A stretch of 64,000 bases of DNA from Burkholderia sp. Leaf177 (GCF_001424345.1 NZ_LMPF01000022.1:116122-180121), one strand, 5' to 3'; shown: positions 19,582-28,738, counted from the first letter of the stretch. Numbers and translations are program-made. The notes: generated from the sequence alone by a model not told the origin.

Positions 19582-21552
19582 ATGCCAGGACGATGGAGCA
19601 CGACGCAAAAGCGCGAACGCCCGGTCGCCAACGATCCGCCTGGCGCGATGCCTTCGATCATTGAACCGGAGCTCGCGACACTGGCGAGTCGTCCACCGGC
19701 ATCCGGTGACTGGTCCTACGAAATTAAGTACGACGGATACAGGATGCTGATTCGCATCGAAGGCGGTTCCGTCAAACTCTTCACCCGGAACGGACACGAC
19801 TGGACCGATCGGATGCCGAAGCTACGGGCGGCGGTTGAATCGCTTCCTGTCGAAAACGCATGGCTCGATGGAGAGGCCGTAGTGCTGAACACCAGCGGAA
19901 TGCCAGACTTCAATGCGCTGCAAAACGCGTTTGACCGGAGAAGCACGGCCAAAATCGTCATCTTCCTCTTCGACATCCTTTGGCTCAATGGGGAAGACGT
20001 TCGCAGCGAGCCTTTGCGCGCAAGGCGCCAGTTACTCCACGACCTGCTCGAAGAGGTTCACGATCCGCTTATCCGATACTCCGCGGACTTCGCTGAGGAT
20101 CCGCAGTCGCTGGTCGCCTCCGCCTGCAAAATGAATCTTGAGGGAATCATCGGCAAGCGCGGCGATGCGCCGTATCGCTCTGGACGCTCAACCAACTGGG
20201 TCAAACTCAAATGCAATCTTCGCCAAGAGTTTGTGATCGCTGGCATCTCGCGCAACAAAGGCGCGAAATCCGGGGTCCGCTCGCTTTTGCTGGGTGTCTA
20301 TGACGCCAGTGGTGTACTTCATTACGCGGGCAACGTCGCGCCTTCAGTCAAAGCATCACGCAACGACGCAATCTCCAAGCGTATCGAGCCGTTAAAACAG
20401 AAGAAGGCAACATTTTCCGTTGCTCCCGAGCCTGACCAGGACCGTGACTACATATGGTTGAAGCCCGAGCTCGTATGCGAAGTATCGTTTCTGGAATGGA
20501 CCCCAAGCGGCGAGATCCGGCATGCGGTTTTCTATGCAATGCGCGAGGACAAACCTGCTCACGCAGTTGTGAAAGAGCAGGGCGCGGTGATACCCGGCGA
20601 GGAAGCAGCGCCTGACGACTTGAGGTCGTCTCGAGAGCGGACGGGTATGAAAGGGTCTGTCTTCATCGCGAATATCAAAGTAACGAACCCCGCCCGGGTT
20701 ATCGACGGCACTTCTGGCAAAACAAAGGTCGAGCTTGCTCGATACTACGACGACATCTCGGAGTGGGCGCTTCCCTATCTTCACAACCGGCCACTCACAT
20801 TGGTACGGGCGCCCGACGGCATCAACGGCGAGCTGTTCTTCCAAAAGCATTCCGAGCGTGTGCGCATACCGGGTGTCGAAGAGCTTCCGGTTGAGCTCCA
20901 TCCGCGTCATCCGCCGCTGCTCGTTGCAAACAATGCAGAATCGCTTGTAGGACTCGCCCAGATGAGCGTGGTCGAGCTGCATTCTTGGAACGCGGTCGCA
21001 CCAGACCTAACCCATCCGGATCGCGTCATCTTCGATCTGGATCCTGACCCGTCGCTGCCCTGGTCGGCGATGCTCGATGCGGCCTCGCTCACCAAGCTCG
21101 TGCTTGACGAAATCGGACTCAAGTCATTCGCCAAGACGAGCGGCGGCAAAGGGTTTCATATTGTCGTTCCGCTCACACGTAAGCAGAGCTGGGCGGAAGT
21201 TAAGAGCTTCTCGCAAGCGCTTGCGCAACACATGGCGAAGGTCTTGCCCGATCACTTCTCAGCAGTCTTGGGGCCGCGAAACCGGGTTGGCAAAATCTTC
21301 ATCGACTATCTGCGGAACAGCCGCGGCGCAAGTACGGTTGCCCCGTTCTCTGTTCGCGCGCGGCCCGGTCTGGCGGTGTCGATGCCCATTGCGTGGGACG
21401 AGTTAAAAGACGTCACTGGTGGCGATCAATGGTCGATGAGCTCGGCACTTGCCCGGCAACGCTCGCTTAATGCTGATCCGTGGGAAGGCTATTGGCGAAC
21501 CCGGCAGGGCATCACGGTAGCGATGCGCCGCGCCATCGGCATGCAGCGTTGA
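19582..21552 (+). CDS. ligD: ATP-dependent DNA ligase LigD, ligase-polymerase form
   Basis: 656 residues from ATG 19582, preceded by GGAGAG. The ligase domain begins almost at once: EIKYDGYR with the nucleotide-accepting Lys49, then DGEAVVL, EGIIGKR and WVKLKC. The polymerase/primase domain follows from about residue 360 (KVTNPARVID) with DLDPDPS supplying catalytic Asps and GGKGFHIVVPL. The N-terminal phosphoesterase domain common in Pseudomonas- and Burkholderia-type LigD is absent. LigD seals and fills double-strand breaks together with Ku. Here the neighbouring Ku is truncated, so it must use a chromosomal Ku or work poorly. Confidence 0.95.
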   Translation: MPGRWSTTQKRERPVANDPPGAMPSIIEPELATLASRPPASGDWSYEIKYDGYRMLIRIEGGSVKLFTRNGHDWTDRMPKLRAAVESLPVENAWLDGEAVVLNTSGMPDFNALQNAFDRRSTAKIVIFLFDILWLNGEDVRSEPLRARRQLLHDLLEEVHDPLIRYSADFAEDPQSLVASACKMNLEGIIGKRGDAPYRSGRSTNWVKLKCNLRQEFVIAGISRNKGAKSGVRSLLLGVYDASGVLHYAGNVAPSVKASRNDAISKRIEPLKQKKATFSVAPEPDQDRDYIWLKPELVCEVSFLEWTPSGEIRHAVFYAMREDKPAHAVVKEQGAVIPGEEAAPDDLRSSRERTGMKGSVFIANIKVTNPARVIDGTSGKTKVELARYYDDISEWALPYLHNRPLTLVRAPDGINGELFFQKHSERVRIPGVEELPVELHPRHPPLLVANNAESLVGLAQMSVVELHSWNAVAPDLTHPDRVIFDLDPDPSLPWSAMLDAASLTKLVLDEIGLKSFAKTSGGKGFHIVVPLTRKQSWAEVKSFSQALAQHMAKVLPDHFSAVLGPRNRVGKIFIDYLRNSRGASTVAPFSVRARPGLAVSMPIAWDELKDVTGGDQWSMSSALARQRSLNADPWEGYWRTRQGITVAMRRAIGMQR

Positions 21553-21591
21553 TATGTTTGGTCACACTCGTCGGTAAGCAGTTGCATACGG

Positions 21592-21777
21592 CTACGAGCG
21601 CTGCGCGATCGCATCCGCGCAGATGGCCAAGACGCGCTGCACCATGGTACTTGATAGATTCAATGCCATATCTCCCGTGAATAACGCTTGAACGTGCGCC
21701 TGCCGGATCACGACCTTGGCTTTGAACAGGTCGCGTCTCGCGTCGTAACGCGAGCTGCCCCAGGTTGACTCGCTCAA
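21592..21777 (-). CDS. Possible small hypothetical protein
   Basis: A 61-residue frame beginning with TTG at 21777. The sequence is protein-like, with an amphipathic segment (YDARRDLFKAKVVIRQAHV) and a helical end (VQRVLAICADAIAQRS). No domain is recognised and the start is weak. The rest of the 390 bases after ligD shows no gene. It may be a remnant. Confidence 0.3.
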   Translation of the reverse strand: MSESTWGSSRYDARRDLFKAKVVIRQAHVQALFTGDMALNLSSTMVQRVLAICADAIAQRS

Positions 21778-21943
21778 GCCACGGCATCTTTACAGCGTTT
21801 TATCTGAGCCAGAGCCGGCAACTCTCGACCACGTGGTCGACCCGCCATTCACTGGTTAAGCTATGCGACGCTGCAGCGGTCACGACCAGGAAGCACAACA
21901 ATTCGGCGCGCCGTTCATTCTCTACAAACATGCAACTCCTCGT

Positions 21944-22255
21944 CTAGCGTTTCTGTTGGTCTTGCATCGTCTGGGTCATGCGCTGACTGCATCTGATCGC
22001 GGTTCCGATGCAACTTCCGTTACACCCGTCGCAATAGTGACGATCGCGAACGTCCTCGGACGCCTTCCATGCGTTGTGATGGTCGGCTGGCGGCGTACCG
22101 ACCGTGCGCCCGTTTTCGCGCGCGTAAAACGTCGGCTCGCCGTTCTTCCCGCGAGACACCGCTTCGTCCACCGAATCGCCGAAGGCCGCTCGTAGCTCCG
22201 CGACAAAGGCCGCCATCTCCGGCATGGGATGCGTTCGCCGAACAAGCATATCCAT
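21944..22255 (-). CDS. Hypothetical protein with C-terminal cysteines, divergent from umuD
   Basis: 103 residues from ATG 22255, with GGAGG 7 bases upstream; a GTG at 22267 is less likely. The protein reads PEMAAFVAELRAAFGDSVDEAV, then YARENGRTVGT and HNAWKASEDV, and ends with a small cysteine group HYCDGCNGSC. This looks like a genuine compact protein with a possible metal site, but I do not know its family. The umuDC LexA box lies about 60 bases upstream of its start, so it could be SOS-controlled from a divergent promoter. Confidence 0.55.
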   Translation of the reverse strand: MDMLVRRTHPMPEMAAFVAELRAAFGDSVDEAVSRGKNGEPTFYARENGRTVGTPPADHHNAWKASEDVRDRHYCDGCNGSCIGTAIRCSQRMTQTMQDQQKR

Positions 22256-22316
22256 AACAGCCTCCACAATCGACTAAAAAGGGGCAATTCAGCGGTTCAA
22301 AACCCGATATAGAATA

Positions 22317-22332
22317 CTGTACATCCATACAG
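22317..22332. promoter_or_regulatory. LexA (SOS) box of umuDC
   Basis: CTGTACATCCATACAG, that is CTGT-N8-ACAG, a consensus SOS box, 12 bases before the umuD start codon. It would repress umuDC and possibly the divergent gene. Confidence 0.9.
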
Positions 22333-22344
22333 TGTTGTCTGTCC

Positions 22345-22788
22345 ATGAGCCGCCCGATCCCGATTACCGCCGACGCAGCAGGCTCATTTCTCATCGAAGT
22401 GCTGGCAAAGGTGCCGGCAGGGTTTCCCAGTCCGGCGCAAGACCATACGCAAAAGCGCATTGATCTCAATGATGTGCTCGTCCTGAATCCGATCGCTACA
22501 TTCCTGTTTCAGGTCGAAGGGGACTCGATGATTGATGCCCGGATTTTTGATGGCGACCGGTTGATCGTAGACCGTTCAATCGAGCCGGTGCATGGTCGAG
22601 TGGTCCTTGCCTGTGTCGATGATGAGTTCACGGTCAAGCGCTTGTACAAACGCTCGGGTGTCGTTCGTCTGCATGCCGCGAACCCGCTCTATCCCCCGAT
22701 CACGTTCGTCGAAGGGCAAGAGATGAGCGTATGGGGTGTGGTCACGTGGAATTTGCGTCAGCTGCTGCATCCGCAGAAACGTCGATGA
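22345..22788 (+). CDS. umuD: UmuD-like self-cleaving S24 peptidase
   Basis: 147 residues. It has the cleavage site Ala25-Gly26 (KVPAGFPSP), catalytic Ser61 in EGDSM and Lys98 in FTVKRL, at the spacing normal for UmuD/LexA-type peptidases. After RecA-stimulated self-cleavage UmuD' partners UmuC to form a mutagenic polymerase. The stop overlaps the umuC start as ATGA, and a LexA box lies directly upstream, so the pair is an SOS operon. Confidence 0.95.
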   Translation: MSRPIPITADAAGSFLIEVLAKVPAGFPSPAQDHTQKRIDLNDVLVLNPIATFLFQVEGDSMIDARIFDGDRLIVDRSIEPVHGRVVLACVDDEFTVKRLYKRSGVVRLHAANPLYPPITFVEGQEMSVWGVVTWNLRQLLHPQKRR

Positions 22789-24056
22789 CCACCTTTGCCC
22801 TTATCGACGGCAACAACTTCTACGTCTCGTGCGAACGGTGTTTTAAGCCATCGCTCGTCGGAAAACCTGTTGTCGTACTCAGCAACAATGATGGGTGTGC
22901 AGTCGCGAGATCACAAGAAGCCAAAGATTTGAAAGTGGGAATGGGGCAGCCGTATTTCCAGATTCGCGACCTCGAGCGCACCAACGGCCTCATCGCACTC
23001 AGCTCAAATTACGCCCTGTATGCTGATCTCAGCGACCGCATGATGTCAGTGATCGGCCAGTATTCGCCGGTCCAGGAGATCTACTCGATCGACGAATGCT
23101 TTCTCGACCTGGGCGGGTTTCGCTGTGACCTGACAACCTATGGCCTTCAGATCCGCGCGCAGGTGCTGCAATGGATTGGCATTCCCACGTGCATCGGCAT
23201 CGGTCCCACGAAGACGCTCGCGAAAATGGCGAACCACATCGCGAAGAAGAATGTGGGACGCGTCTGGCATGGTGTATGTGACATCGGAATACTGACGGCA
23301 GAAGAGCGCGACAGTATCTTTGCGAGCGTGGACGTTGGCGAGGTCTGGGGCGTCGGCCGCAAGATTGGCGCCCGTCTGCATGAGATGGGTGTCGAAACGG
23401 TGCTGCAATTCAAACGCGTGAGCCCCTCGTTCATTTGCAAACAGTTTTCCGTGGTGCTCGAGCGGACTCTGCTCGAGCTCAATGGCATCGCGTGCTACGG
23501 CTTTGAAGATGCGGGGCAGCCGCAGGAGCAAGTGCTTTGCTCGCGCAGCTTCGGTCATGTCGTTTATACGCTCGATGAGCTGACGCAGGCCGTCACGCAA
23601 TTTGTCGCGACAGCGGCCGAGCGATTGCGTCGGCAAGCGTTGCACGCCAATCAGGTCCAGGTCTTCATCCGAACAAGCCCGTTTAAACGCGACGACCCGC
23701 AATACAGCCGTGCCATCAATGTTCCGCTCGTTTCACCGACGTCGGACACCCTGACGCTGGTCGACTCGGCGTTGTTCGGGCTGCGTCAGATCTATCGGCA
23801 GGGTTTCCGGTATGCGAAGGCCGGGGTGCTGCTTCACGAATTGCAATCGATCTCAATTGAGCAAGGCGAGCTCTTCGGTCGCGATGCCAGTCGGCAAGCG
23901 AAGATGATGATTGCACTTGATGCGATCAACGACAAGTACGGACGTGGGACGTTGAAGATCGGCGCCGTTGAGCAGCGCAGAACATGGCACATGAATCAGG
24001 ACAGGCGCAGTCCCGCCTACACGTCTGACTGGGCAGCACTTCCGATTGTGCGATAG
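22785..24056 (+). CDS. umuC: UmuC, Y-family DNA polymerase V catalytic subunit
   Basis: 423 residues from ATG 22785, which overlaps the umuD stop; in-frame codons upstream lie inside umuD. It shows [15 protein letters not shown] with the first catalytic Asp, SIDECFLDL with the Asp-Glu pair, and [18 protein letters not shown] of the fingers region. The little-finger region and a C-terminal DUF4113-like end ([15 protein letters not shown]) are intact. It copies damaged DNA with low fidelity. Length is normal for UmuC/RumB. Confidence 0.96.
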   Translation: MTTFALIDGNNFYVSCERCFKPSLVGKPVVVLSNNDGCAVARSQEAKDLKVGMGQPYFQIRDLERTNGLIALSSNYALYADLSDRMMSVIGQYSPVQEIYSIDECFLDLGGFRCDLTTYGLQIRAQVLQWIGIPTCIGIGPTKTLAKMANHIAKKNVGRVWHGVCDIGILTAEERDSIFASVDVGEVWGVGRKIGARLHEMGVETVLQFKRVSPSFICKQFSVVLERTLLELNGIACYGFEDAGQPQEQVLCSRSFGHVVYTLDELTQAVTQFVATAAERLRRQALHANQVQVFIRTSPFKRDDPQYSRAINVPLVSPTSDTLTLVDSALFGLRQIYRQGFRYAKAGVLLHELQSISIEQGELFGRDASRQAKMMIALDAINDKYGRGTLKIGAVEQRRTWHMNQDRRSPAYTSDWAALPIVR

Positions 24057-24146
24057 GACCGGTCGATGGAACGGTGATCACCTCTTCGACCAGCGCTGGC
24101 CACGCGGGTATCATGATTCTCGAACAGGAGATGGAGAGCATTCATC

Positions 24147-25106
24147 ATGTGTTACTCGGCTCAGATCACTGCAGACTATCGCAAGTACGTGCACGTCTAT
24201 GGCGCGGACATCGACATCGATGAATTCTTTCGACTGTTTTGGGACCGTCGCAGCGGCAGCAAATCGAAAATCCCGAAGGCCATGGAAGCGCCTTTCCTGA
24301 CGCCGCAAAACGATGCAGAGGTGCGCATCAAAGAAGCGATCGTCGAGTTTTCGGCTGGCAAAACGGCGAAGCTTGAAGAGGACCTGTTCAAACAGCGCAC
24401 GCGCTTGGCCGACGCCGAGCGTACGCTGCTGACGAAGACCACCAAAGCAGCGACCGAAAGCCAGCGGATTGCGACCGATAAGATCGCTTGGATCCGCAGC
24501 AAGCTGGAAGACTTCAACCGCACCGAACTGAAGGACCGTGATTCACGGATATTTCCTGGCCAATACGCGCCGGTGATGGTTGTCGAAAATGGTCAACTTG
24601 TGGTGAAGCCAATGCGGTATCAATGTCGACCCGCCGGCAAGCCGGCGTTCTACGACACCAAGTATCCCGGAACGTACAACGCGAGGCGAGACAACCTTGA
24701 AGGGTTCTGGAAGGGGCTTTTCGGATACACACACGGCGTGATGCTGGTGAGCGCATTTTATGAAAACGTACCGCGTCATCGCGTTGAGGCTCGTGAGTTG
24801 GCTGAAGGCGAGAAAGAAGAAAACCTCGTCCTTGAATTCAAGCCAAACCCGCCGCAGGACATGTTGATCGCGTGCCTATGGTCGAAGTGGACAGGCAAAG
24901 GTGAGCCGGACCTGTTGTCGTTTGCGGCCGTCACCGACGATCCCCCTGCGGAAATCGCGCTTGCCGGTCATGACCGCTGTATCGTGCCGATCAAGCCCGG
25001 GAACATTACCGCCTGGCTCAATCCGGACCCGGCTAACCTGCCGGCTCAGTACGCCATTCTCGACGATCGTCATCAGCCGTATTTCGAGTATCGCCTCGCA
25101 GCTTGA
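24147..25106 (+). CDS. SRAP-family protein (YedK/HMCES type), abasic-site shield
   Basis: 319 residues. Cys2, exposed after removal of Met, is the residue that crosslinks abasic sites. YNARRDNL, FYENV and GHDRCIVPI supply the Asn, Glu and His of the active site. It is longer than YedK (about 220) because of an inserted coiled coil near residues 60-140 (KLEEDLFKQRTRLADAERTLL). It lies 90 bases after umuC on the same strand, so it is probably part of the SOS transcript and protects abasic sites in single-stranded DNA. Confidence 0.9.
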   Translation: MCYSAQITADYRKYVHVYGADIDIDEFFRLFWDRRSGSKSKIPKAMEAPFLTPQNDAEVRIKEAIVEFSAGKTAKLEEDLFKQRTRLADAERTLLTKTTKAATESQRIATDKIAWIRSKLEDFNRTELKDRDSRIFPGQYAPVMVVENGQLVVKPMRYQCRPAGKPAFYDTKYPGTYNARRDNLEGFWKGLFGYTHGVMLVSAFYENVPRHRVEARELAEGEKEENLVLEFKPNPPQDMLIACLWSKWTGKGEPDLLSFAAVTDDPPAEIALAGHDRCIVPIKPGNITAWLNPDPANLPAQYAILDDRHQPYFEYRLAA

Positions 25107-25170
25107 GCCGAGGACAGTCACGAACGCGTTCGGCGAGTGAGGCAACCAGCAGCGTGGCTGCGGGATAAGT

Positions 25171-25572
25171 TCAAGAGCGAGCGCGTCTGATTGCTTCCAC
25201 TGCCGTCGCGCTGGCGAGGTCCGCGTAGAGTTCGGCGCACTTGCCAAGGAGCGATGAATCGTCGATGAGGAACAGGGGGTGTTCAGCCCATACACTGACT
25301 ATTGGTCCCTTCCAACCCAGTTCGAAAATACGAAGGTCTTCGTCGTCGCTCACGCCCGAATCGACCAGGTCGACGAAGGACGCGAGGTTGTACAGAGAGA
25401 CTTCGAGCGGCTCGATGTCAAAGAGCGCCGCAAGTACCGATGTCGCCCGCTTGGACGCGGCTTCTCGGCTGCCGGCCATCAGGAAGACGATGCGTTCGTC
25501 GTTACTGTTGGGCTTGCCGAATATCACACGGTATAGGGATGTCCTGCACCGATTGCTTAATTGCGTGCTCAT
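25171..25572 (-). CDS. Hypothetical protein
   Basis: 133 residues from ATG 25572. It has well-formed alternating secondary structure (LYRVIFGKPNSNDERIVFLMAG, LYNLASFVDLVDSG, IVSVWAEHPLFLID) and no known domain, signal peptide or membrane segment. It converges with the SRAP gene and diverges from the H-NS gene. Nothing in its neighbours fixes its role. Confidence 0.6.
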   Translation of the reverse strand: MSTQLSNRCRTSLYRVIFGKPNSNDERIVFLMAGSREAASKRATSVLAALFDIEPLEVSLYNLASFVDLVDSGVSDDEDLRIFELGWKGPIVSVWAEHPLFLIDDSSLLGKCAELYADLASATAVEAIRRARS

Positions 25573-25765
25573 TTTAATTTTTGTCCCGACCTAATGTCGA
25601 ATCGTCCAAGGGTCGATTGCGCTTCGCCGAAACACGGCCTGGTCAAAGTACAATCGGCACAGAGCGGCGCACTTAATTACTTTTGCCATATCTTCGTTTT
25701 CGGAACGGCCGGAGCCATGATCGGTCGAACTCACATTACTAATCATAGAAGAAAACACGACCCAC

Positions 25766-26065
25766 ATGACGGACACTGGATACCGCGCCCTGCTTGCGCA
25801 ACGTGAAGCACTGGAAAAGCAGATTGAAGAACTAAGAAACGCCGAGCGCGGTGACGCGATCGAATGGATCCGCGAGCAAATGGCCCTATACGAAGTCAAG
25901 CCCGAAGACCTCGAGCCACGCAGTAGCCGCGGCCCGCGGAAGCAATCGGCGCCTGTCGCTGCGAAATACCGTGATCCCGCATCGGGCGCGACCTGGAGCG
26001 GTCGCGGAAAGCCCCCTCGCTGGATCGCGGACCAGGATCGCGACCAGTTCGCTATCACTGACTGA
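25766..26065 (+). CDS. H-NS family nucleoid protein, BpH3 type
   Basis: 99 residues. An N-terminal coiled coil (LLAQREALEKQIEELRNAER) is followed by a short linker and the DNA-binding tail AAKYRDPASGATWSGRGKPPRWIA with the GRGxxPxW core of BpH3-like H-NS proteins from Burkholderia. Such proteins silence AT-rich foreign DNA. On a mobile element they often help to hide cargo, for example the AT-rich genes at 32.5-36.2 kb. A single-gene unit. Confidence 0.93.
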   Translation: MTDTGYRALLAQREALEKQIEELRNAERGDAIEWIREQMALYEVKPEDLEPRSSRGPRKQSAPVAAKYRDPASGATWSGRGKPPRWIADQDRDQFAITD

Positions 26066-26090
26066 CCCTTGCCACAATACCGAGCCCACG

Positions 26091-26131
26091 ATGTTGTCCA
26101 CACAATTTGTGGACAGCGTTGTGGACAACAT
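26091..26131. repeat. Inverted repeat with three DnaA-box-like 9-mers
   Basis: Perfect 12-bp arms ATGTTGTCCACA and TGTGGACAACAT separated by 17 bases. TTGTCCACA or its one-base variant occurs three times (26094 plus; 26108 and 26120 minus). There is no T run, so it is a weak terminator candidate for the converging H-NS and 26204-26533 genes, or a protein-binding site. Confidence 0.55.
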
Positions 26132-26203
26132 CACTCGAAAGCCCATAAGTCGTTGTAGTTCCAACATTTATCGAACCCGCCTCGATGTGCGTCATGGGCC
26201 CCG

Positions 26204-26533
26204 TCAGTCGACCAATGCAGGTTCGGGCTCGGGCGGCTCAGATGGCTTCGTTCCCTTGGGCGCCGGCTTGATCTCGGCGAGGACGGTCTGGCGCAGGTGC
26301 TGCTTGACCAACACAACCCGCAATTTTTCGATTGCGATCAATTCGCCGAGATTTTCCTGTCGTTATGTGCGATGAATGATCTTGAAGTAGTCGTCGATTT
26401 CGTTGATCACACCCCGGCTGAACTGAACCTCCAACACGAGCCGCTCGATATCTTCGTTGCTCCGGTACTTCTTCCAAAGCGAACGCAGTTCCTTCAGGCT
26501 CAGTGGCGCAAACTCAGGGAGGGTTTTGGCCAT
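26204..26533 (-). pseudogene. Small gene downstream of imuA, interrupted by an in-frame TAA
   Basis: From ATG 26533 the frame gives a 56-residue peptide (MAKTLPEFAPLSLKELRSLW and so on) ending at TAA 26365-26363. The same frame then continues open for 52 codons (ENLGELIAIEKLRVVLVKQHL, then a Pro/Glu-rich tail) to 26204. Both halves resemble parts of one small helical protein family found in beta-proteobacterial mobile elements, so a nonsense mutation is likely. The start lies 20 bases after the imuA stop, hence one SOS-controlled transcript. Function unknown. Confidence 0.5.
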
Positions 26534-26553
26534 CGCATCGATCTCGGTACGAA

Positions 26554-27264
26554 CTATTCGGTGATCGCGGTGTGCTCGACCGCAGGCACGGGCAATTCGA
26601 CGGTGCGCCGTTGGACGCGACGATGCTCGCTGATCAAGTTGGGCGACGGAGAGAGTTTGACCATAATCGGCGCCGGCGCCGCGGGACCTTTGCGCTTAAT
26701 CAGTTCGACGGCGACGCCTTCAGCGACGCCCCGAACAGCAAGTCTAAGGGGCGCCGGCGACGAGTCCTGGGCACGCGCCAGCGGCCGCATGACGACAAAC
26801 AGCATCTCGGCGCTCTGCGCGGCCAGCAGCAGGCGCCTGAGCGACTCGGCGCGAATATGTTGCTGCCAGAGCACGAGGGCGCCGCAACTGCCTGCCTTAA
26901 GGATCTGTTCCGCGGCCCACAGCGCATCGGAAGACTTAGCAGGCTTCAGCCATATGAGCTTGCTCGGATCTATGCCCATAAAGGCGTAGCCGTGCGCATT
27001 GGGGATCTGCTGCGGGGCGATCAGTGCAATCGAGCGCTTATCCGATACTGCCGCCATGGCAGGAGCCAGCAGGCGCATTTCGCCGATCCCCGGCTGCTGT
27101 AAAAGCAGCTCGGTCGTGGTTCCCAACGGCCAGCCGCCGCCAGGCAGCTCGGCTGATAGCGCTGCGTAACCCGTGTCCACGGTACGCCCATGGGCACGCG
27201 CCAATTGCGTCCCTCGCCAAAGGCTTGGATGGATCGATTCGATATGGTTTGGTAAAGCGCTCAT
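26554..27264 (-). CDS. imuA: ImuA-like translesion-synthesis protein (RecA/SulA-like)
   Basis: 236 residues. The beginning HIESIHPSLWRGTQLARA and PGGGWPLGTTTELLLQQPGIGEMRLL match ImuA proteins, a RecA-like fold without a proper Walker A lysine. SIALIAPQQIPNAHGYAFMGID follows. ImuA normally works with ImuB and DnaE2 in mutagenic repair; neither partner gene is in this window, but umuDC lies 2.5 kb away. A consensus LexA box sits 8 bases before the start codon. Confidence 0.88.
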   Translation of the reverse strand: MSALPNHIESIHPSLWRGTQLARAHGRTVDTGYAALSAELPGGGWPLGTTTELLLQQPGIGEMRLLAPAMAAVSDKRSIALIAPQQIPNAHGYAFMGIDPSKLIWLKPAKSSDALWAAEQILKAGSCGALVLWQQHIRAESLRRLLLAAQSAEMLFVVMRPLARAQDSSPAPLRLAVRGVAEGVAVELIKRKGPAAPAPIMVKLSPSPNLISEHRRVQRRTVELPVPAVEHTAITE

Positions 27265-27272
27265 GCAAAGTA

Positions 27273-27288
27273 CTGTACATATATACAG
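27273..27288. promoter_or_regulatory. LexA box of imuA
   Basis: CTGTACATATATACAG, a consensus CTGT-N8-ACAG box, ending only 8 bases before the imuA ATG on the minus strand. Repression there would block both transcription and the start of translation. Confidence 0.9.
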
Positions 27289-27550
27289 CTTATATAGCTA
27301 CGGGCAAAAATAGGTCCAAATGAGAGTTATCGGCTTGGGGCGCTGCTTTCTCCTGTTCCACACTAATACTTGCCTACAAAGGTTTTGGGCAGATTTGCCT
27401 CTAGCTGCGCCCAGCTGATCGGCGGAACGTCAAGGGCGCCTTGTTGAACTTAAGCCATTGATTGTGCAGAAGAAACAGTTGTAGTCTGTTGCATCATTGG
27501 CATTCTTTTTGCGTAACGATGCATCTGCTTCCAACAACCAAGGACACCAC

Positions 27551-27949
27551 ATGCAAATTCTCATACTGGATGATGACCGCGATCTCGCCGCCAGTCTTGC
27601 AGCGCTTGCTGAGAAGCTTGGACATGCTGTCACGGTCGCGCACGATTGTGAAACCGCGCGCGTTCTTGCTTATTCACGTCCATTTGATTTCATCTTGGCG
27701 GATGTCGAGCTGCCCGATGGTGACGGCAGAGTCGCGTGTGAGAGCCTGCGTAGCGAAGGAGCCTCCCAAGACGCATATATGATTGCCATTACAGGCCGGG
27801 CCGATCTAGGCGACGCCGATTTTGCCCCATTCGACGGGTATCTTCATAAGCCCATTACCTTCGATTTGCTGGCGCGGGTTCTGCAAGAGTGGCAAACAGC
27901 AGCAGGTTTGTCTCCCACAGCGCCCGGGGCAGCAGAGGGTTTGATTTAG
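27551..27949 (+). CDS. Stand-alone response-regulator receiver protein
   Basis: 132 residues from ATG 27551 (AAGGA upstream). The receiver fold is complete: acidic triad Asp7-Asp8-Asp9, phospho-acceptor Asp51 in LADVELPDGDGR, Thr81 and Lys100 in YLHKPI. There is no output domain, and the last ~15 residues are an unstructured Pro/Ala tail. No histidine kinase is adjacent, so it would receive phosphate from a chromosomal kinase and act through protein contacts. The 260 bases upstream show no gene. A short frame after it (27979-28110) is probably a remnant. Confidence 0.9.
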   Translation: MQILILDDDRDLAASLAALAEKLGHAVTVAHDCETARVLAYSRPFDFILADVELPDGDGRVACESLRSEGASQDAYMIAITGRADLGDADFAPFDGYLHKPITFDLLARVLQEWQTAAGLSPTAPGAAEGLI

Positions 27950-28229
27950 CCGCAGTGTTGCGCTGCAACCTTCTGAAGATGGAGATCGAGGAGATTAGCG
28001 AGGCGGGGCCACTGAAAGTGGCCTGCTATCTTGGTTTGATGGTGGGCCGAGCCGATGCGTGGCAGATGTATGGCGCGACGTGCTTGGTTGGAAGACCTTC
28101 CTCGAAATAAAACGAAATCGATCGACGCGCCGTGTGGCTATGGAGCAGTGTGTTTGAACTTGCTGTCGACGCTTCGCTCGTGAATGATAATACCCGACAG
28201 CATCTCCAGATACTCATCCAACTGAACTC

Positions 28230-28478
28230 TCATTCGCTGGCAAATTCTTGTCCTACCAAGCGATGAAAATCGTGGGTGGCGGTCCCTAGGATCGCCTTAC
28301 ACATGGCTTGAAATGATCCGACCGAATGCTTTTGTGAGACCGTTCGGACAGTCCCTATGTCGATCGTGTCGTACAGAACCACACCGTTCGAATCGACGAG
28401 GGAGAAATCAAATTGCCAGTGGTCAATATCACTGTCGTTGCCGACGCTTGGATAGGCACGATTAAGTACTGCTCGCAT
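28230..28478 (-). CDS. Small hypothetical protein after DUF3717
   Basis: 82 residues from ATG 28478, two bases after the DUF3717 stop, so it is co-transcribed and SOS-controlled. The sequence (IDHWQFDFSLVDSNGVVLYD, then FQAMCKAILGTATHDFHRLV) is protein-like, with a beta-hairpin followed by a helix. No family recognised. Confidence 0.6.
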   Translation of the reverse strand: MRAVLNRAYPSVGNDSDIDHWQFDFSLVDSNGVVLYDTIDIGTVRTVSQKHSVGSFQAMCKAILGTATHDFHRLVGQEFASE

Positions 28479-28480
28479 CT

Positions 28481-28711
28481 TTAGTGCCCTGACGATTGTG
28501 CTGCTTGCGTAAGACCCACCTCGACGGCACGAAGTTGTTCTGCGGTGAACGTACCTGCGGAAACCGATGACGCATGGTGGTAGATCATTAGTCCGTAGAC
28601 ATCGGCTAAGACTCGCGCACTTGCGCAGAGCGCGGCATCTTCCCCAGTCGCATCGTGAACACGCCAATAGTTTATCGCTGCTTCGACCTGCTCAATCGTA
28701 TAAACAGTCAT
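28481..28711 (-). CDS. DUF3717 family protein
   Basis: 76 residues from ATG 28711. YTIEQVEAAINYWR followed by LCASARVLADVYGLMIY is the signature of DUF3717, a small helical family almost confined to Burkholderiaceae. Function unknown. A LexA box lies 28 bases upstream, and the next gene starts two bases after its stop. Confidence 0.8.
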   Translation of the reverse strand: MTVYTIEQVEAAINYWRVHDATGEDAALCASARVLADVYGLMIYHHASSVSAGTFTAEQLRAVEVGLTQAAQSSGH

Positions 28712-28738
28712 AAGGCACACCGTCAATCTTCATAAATA

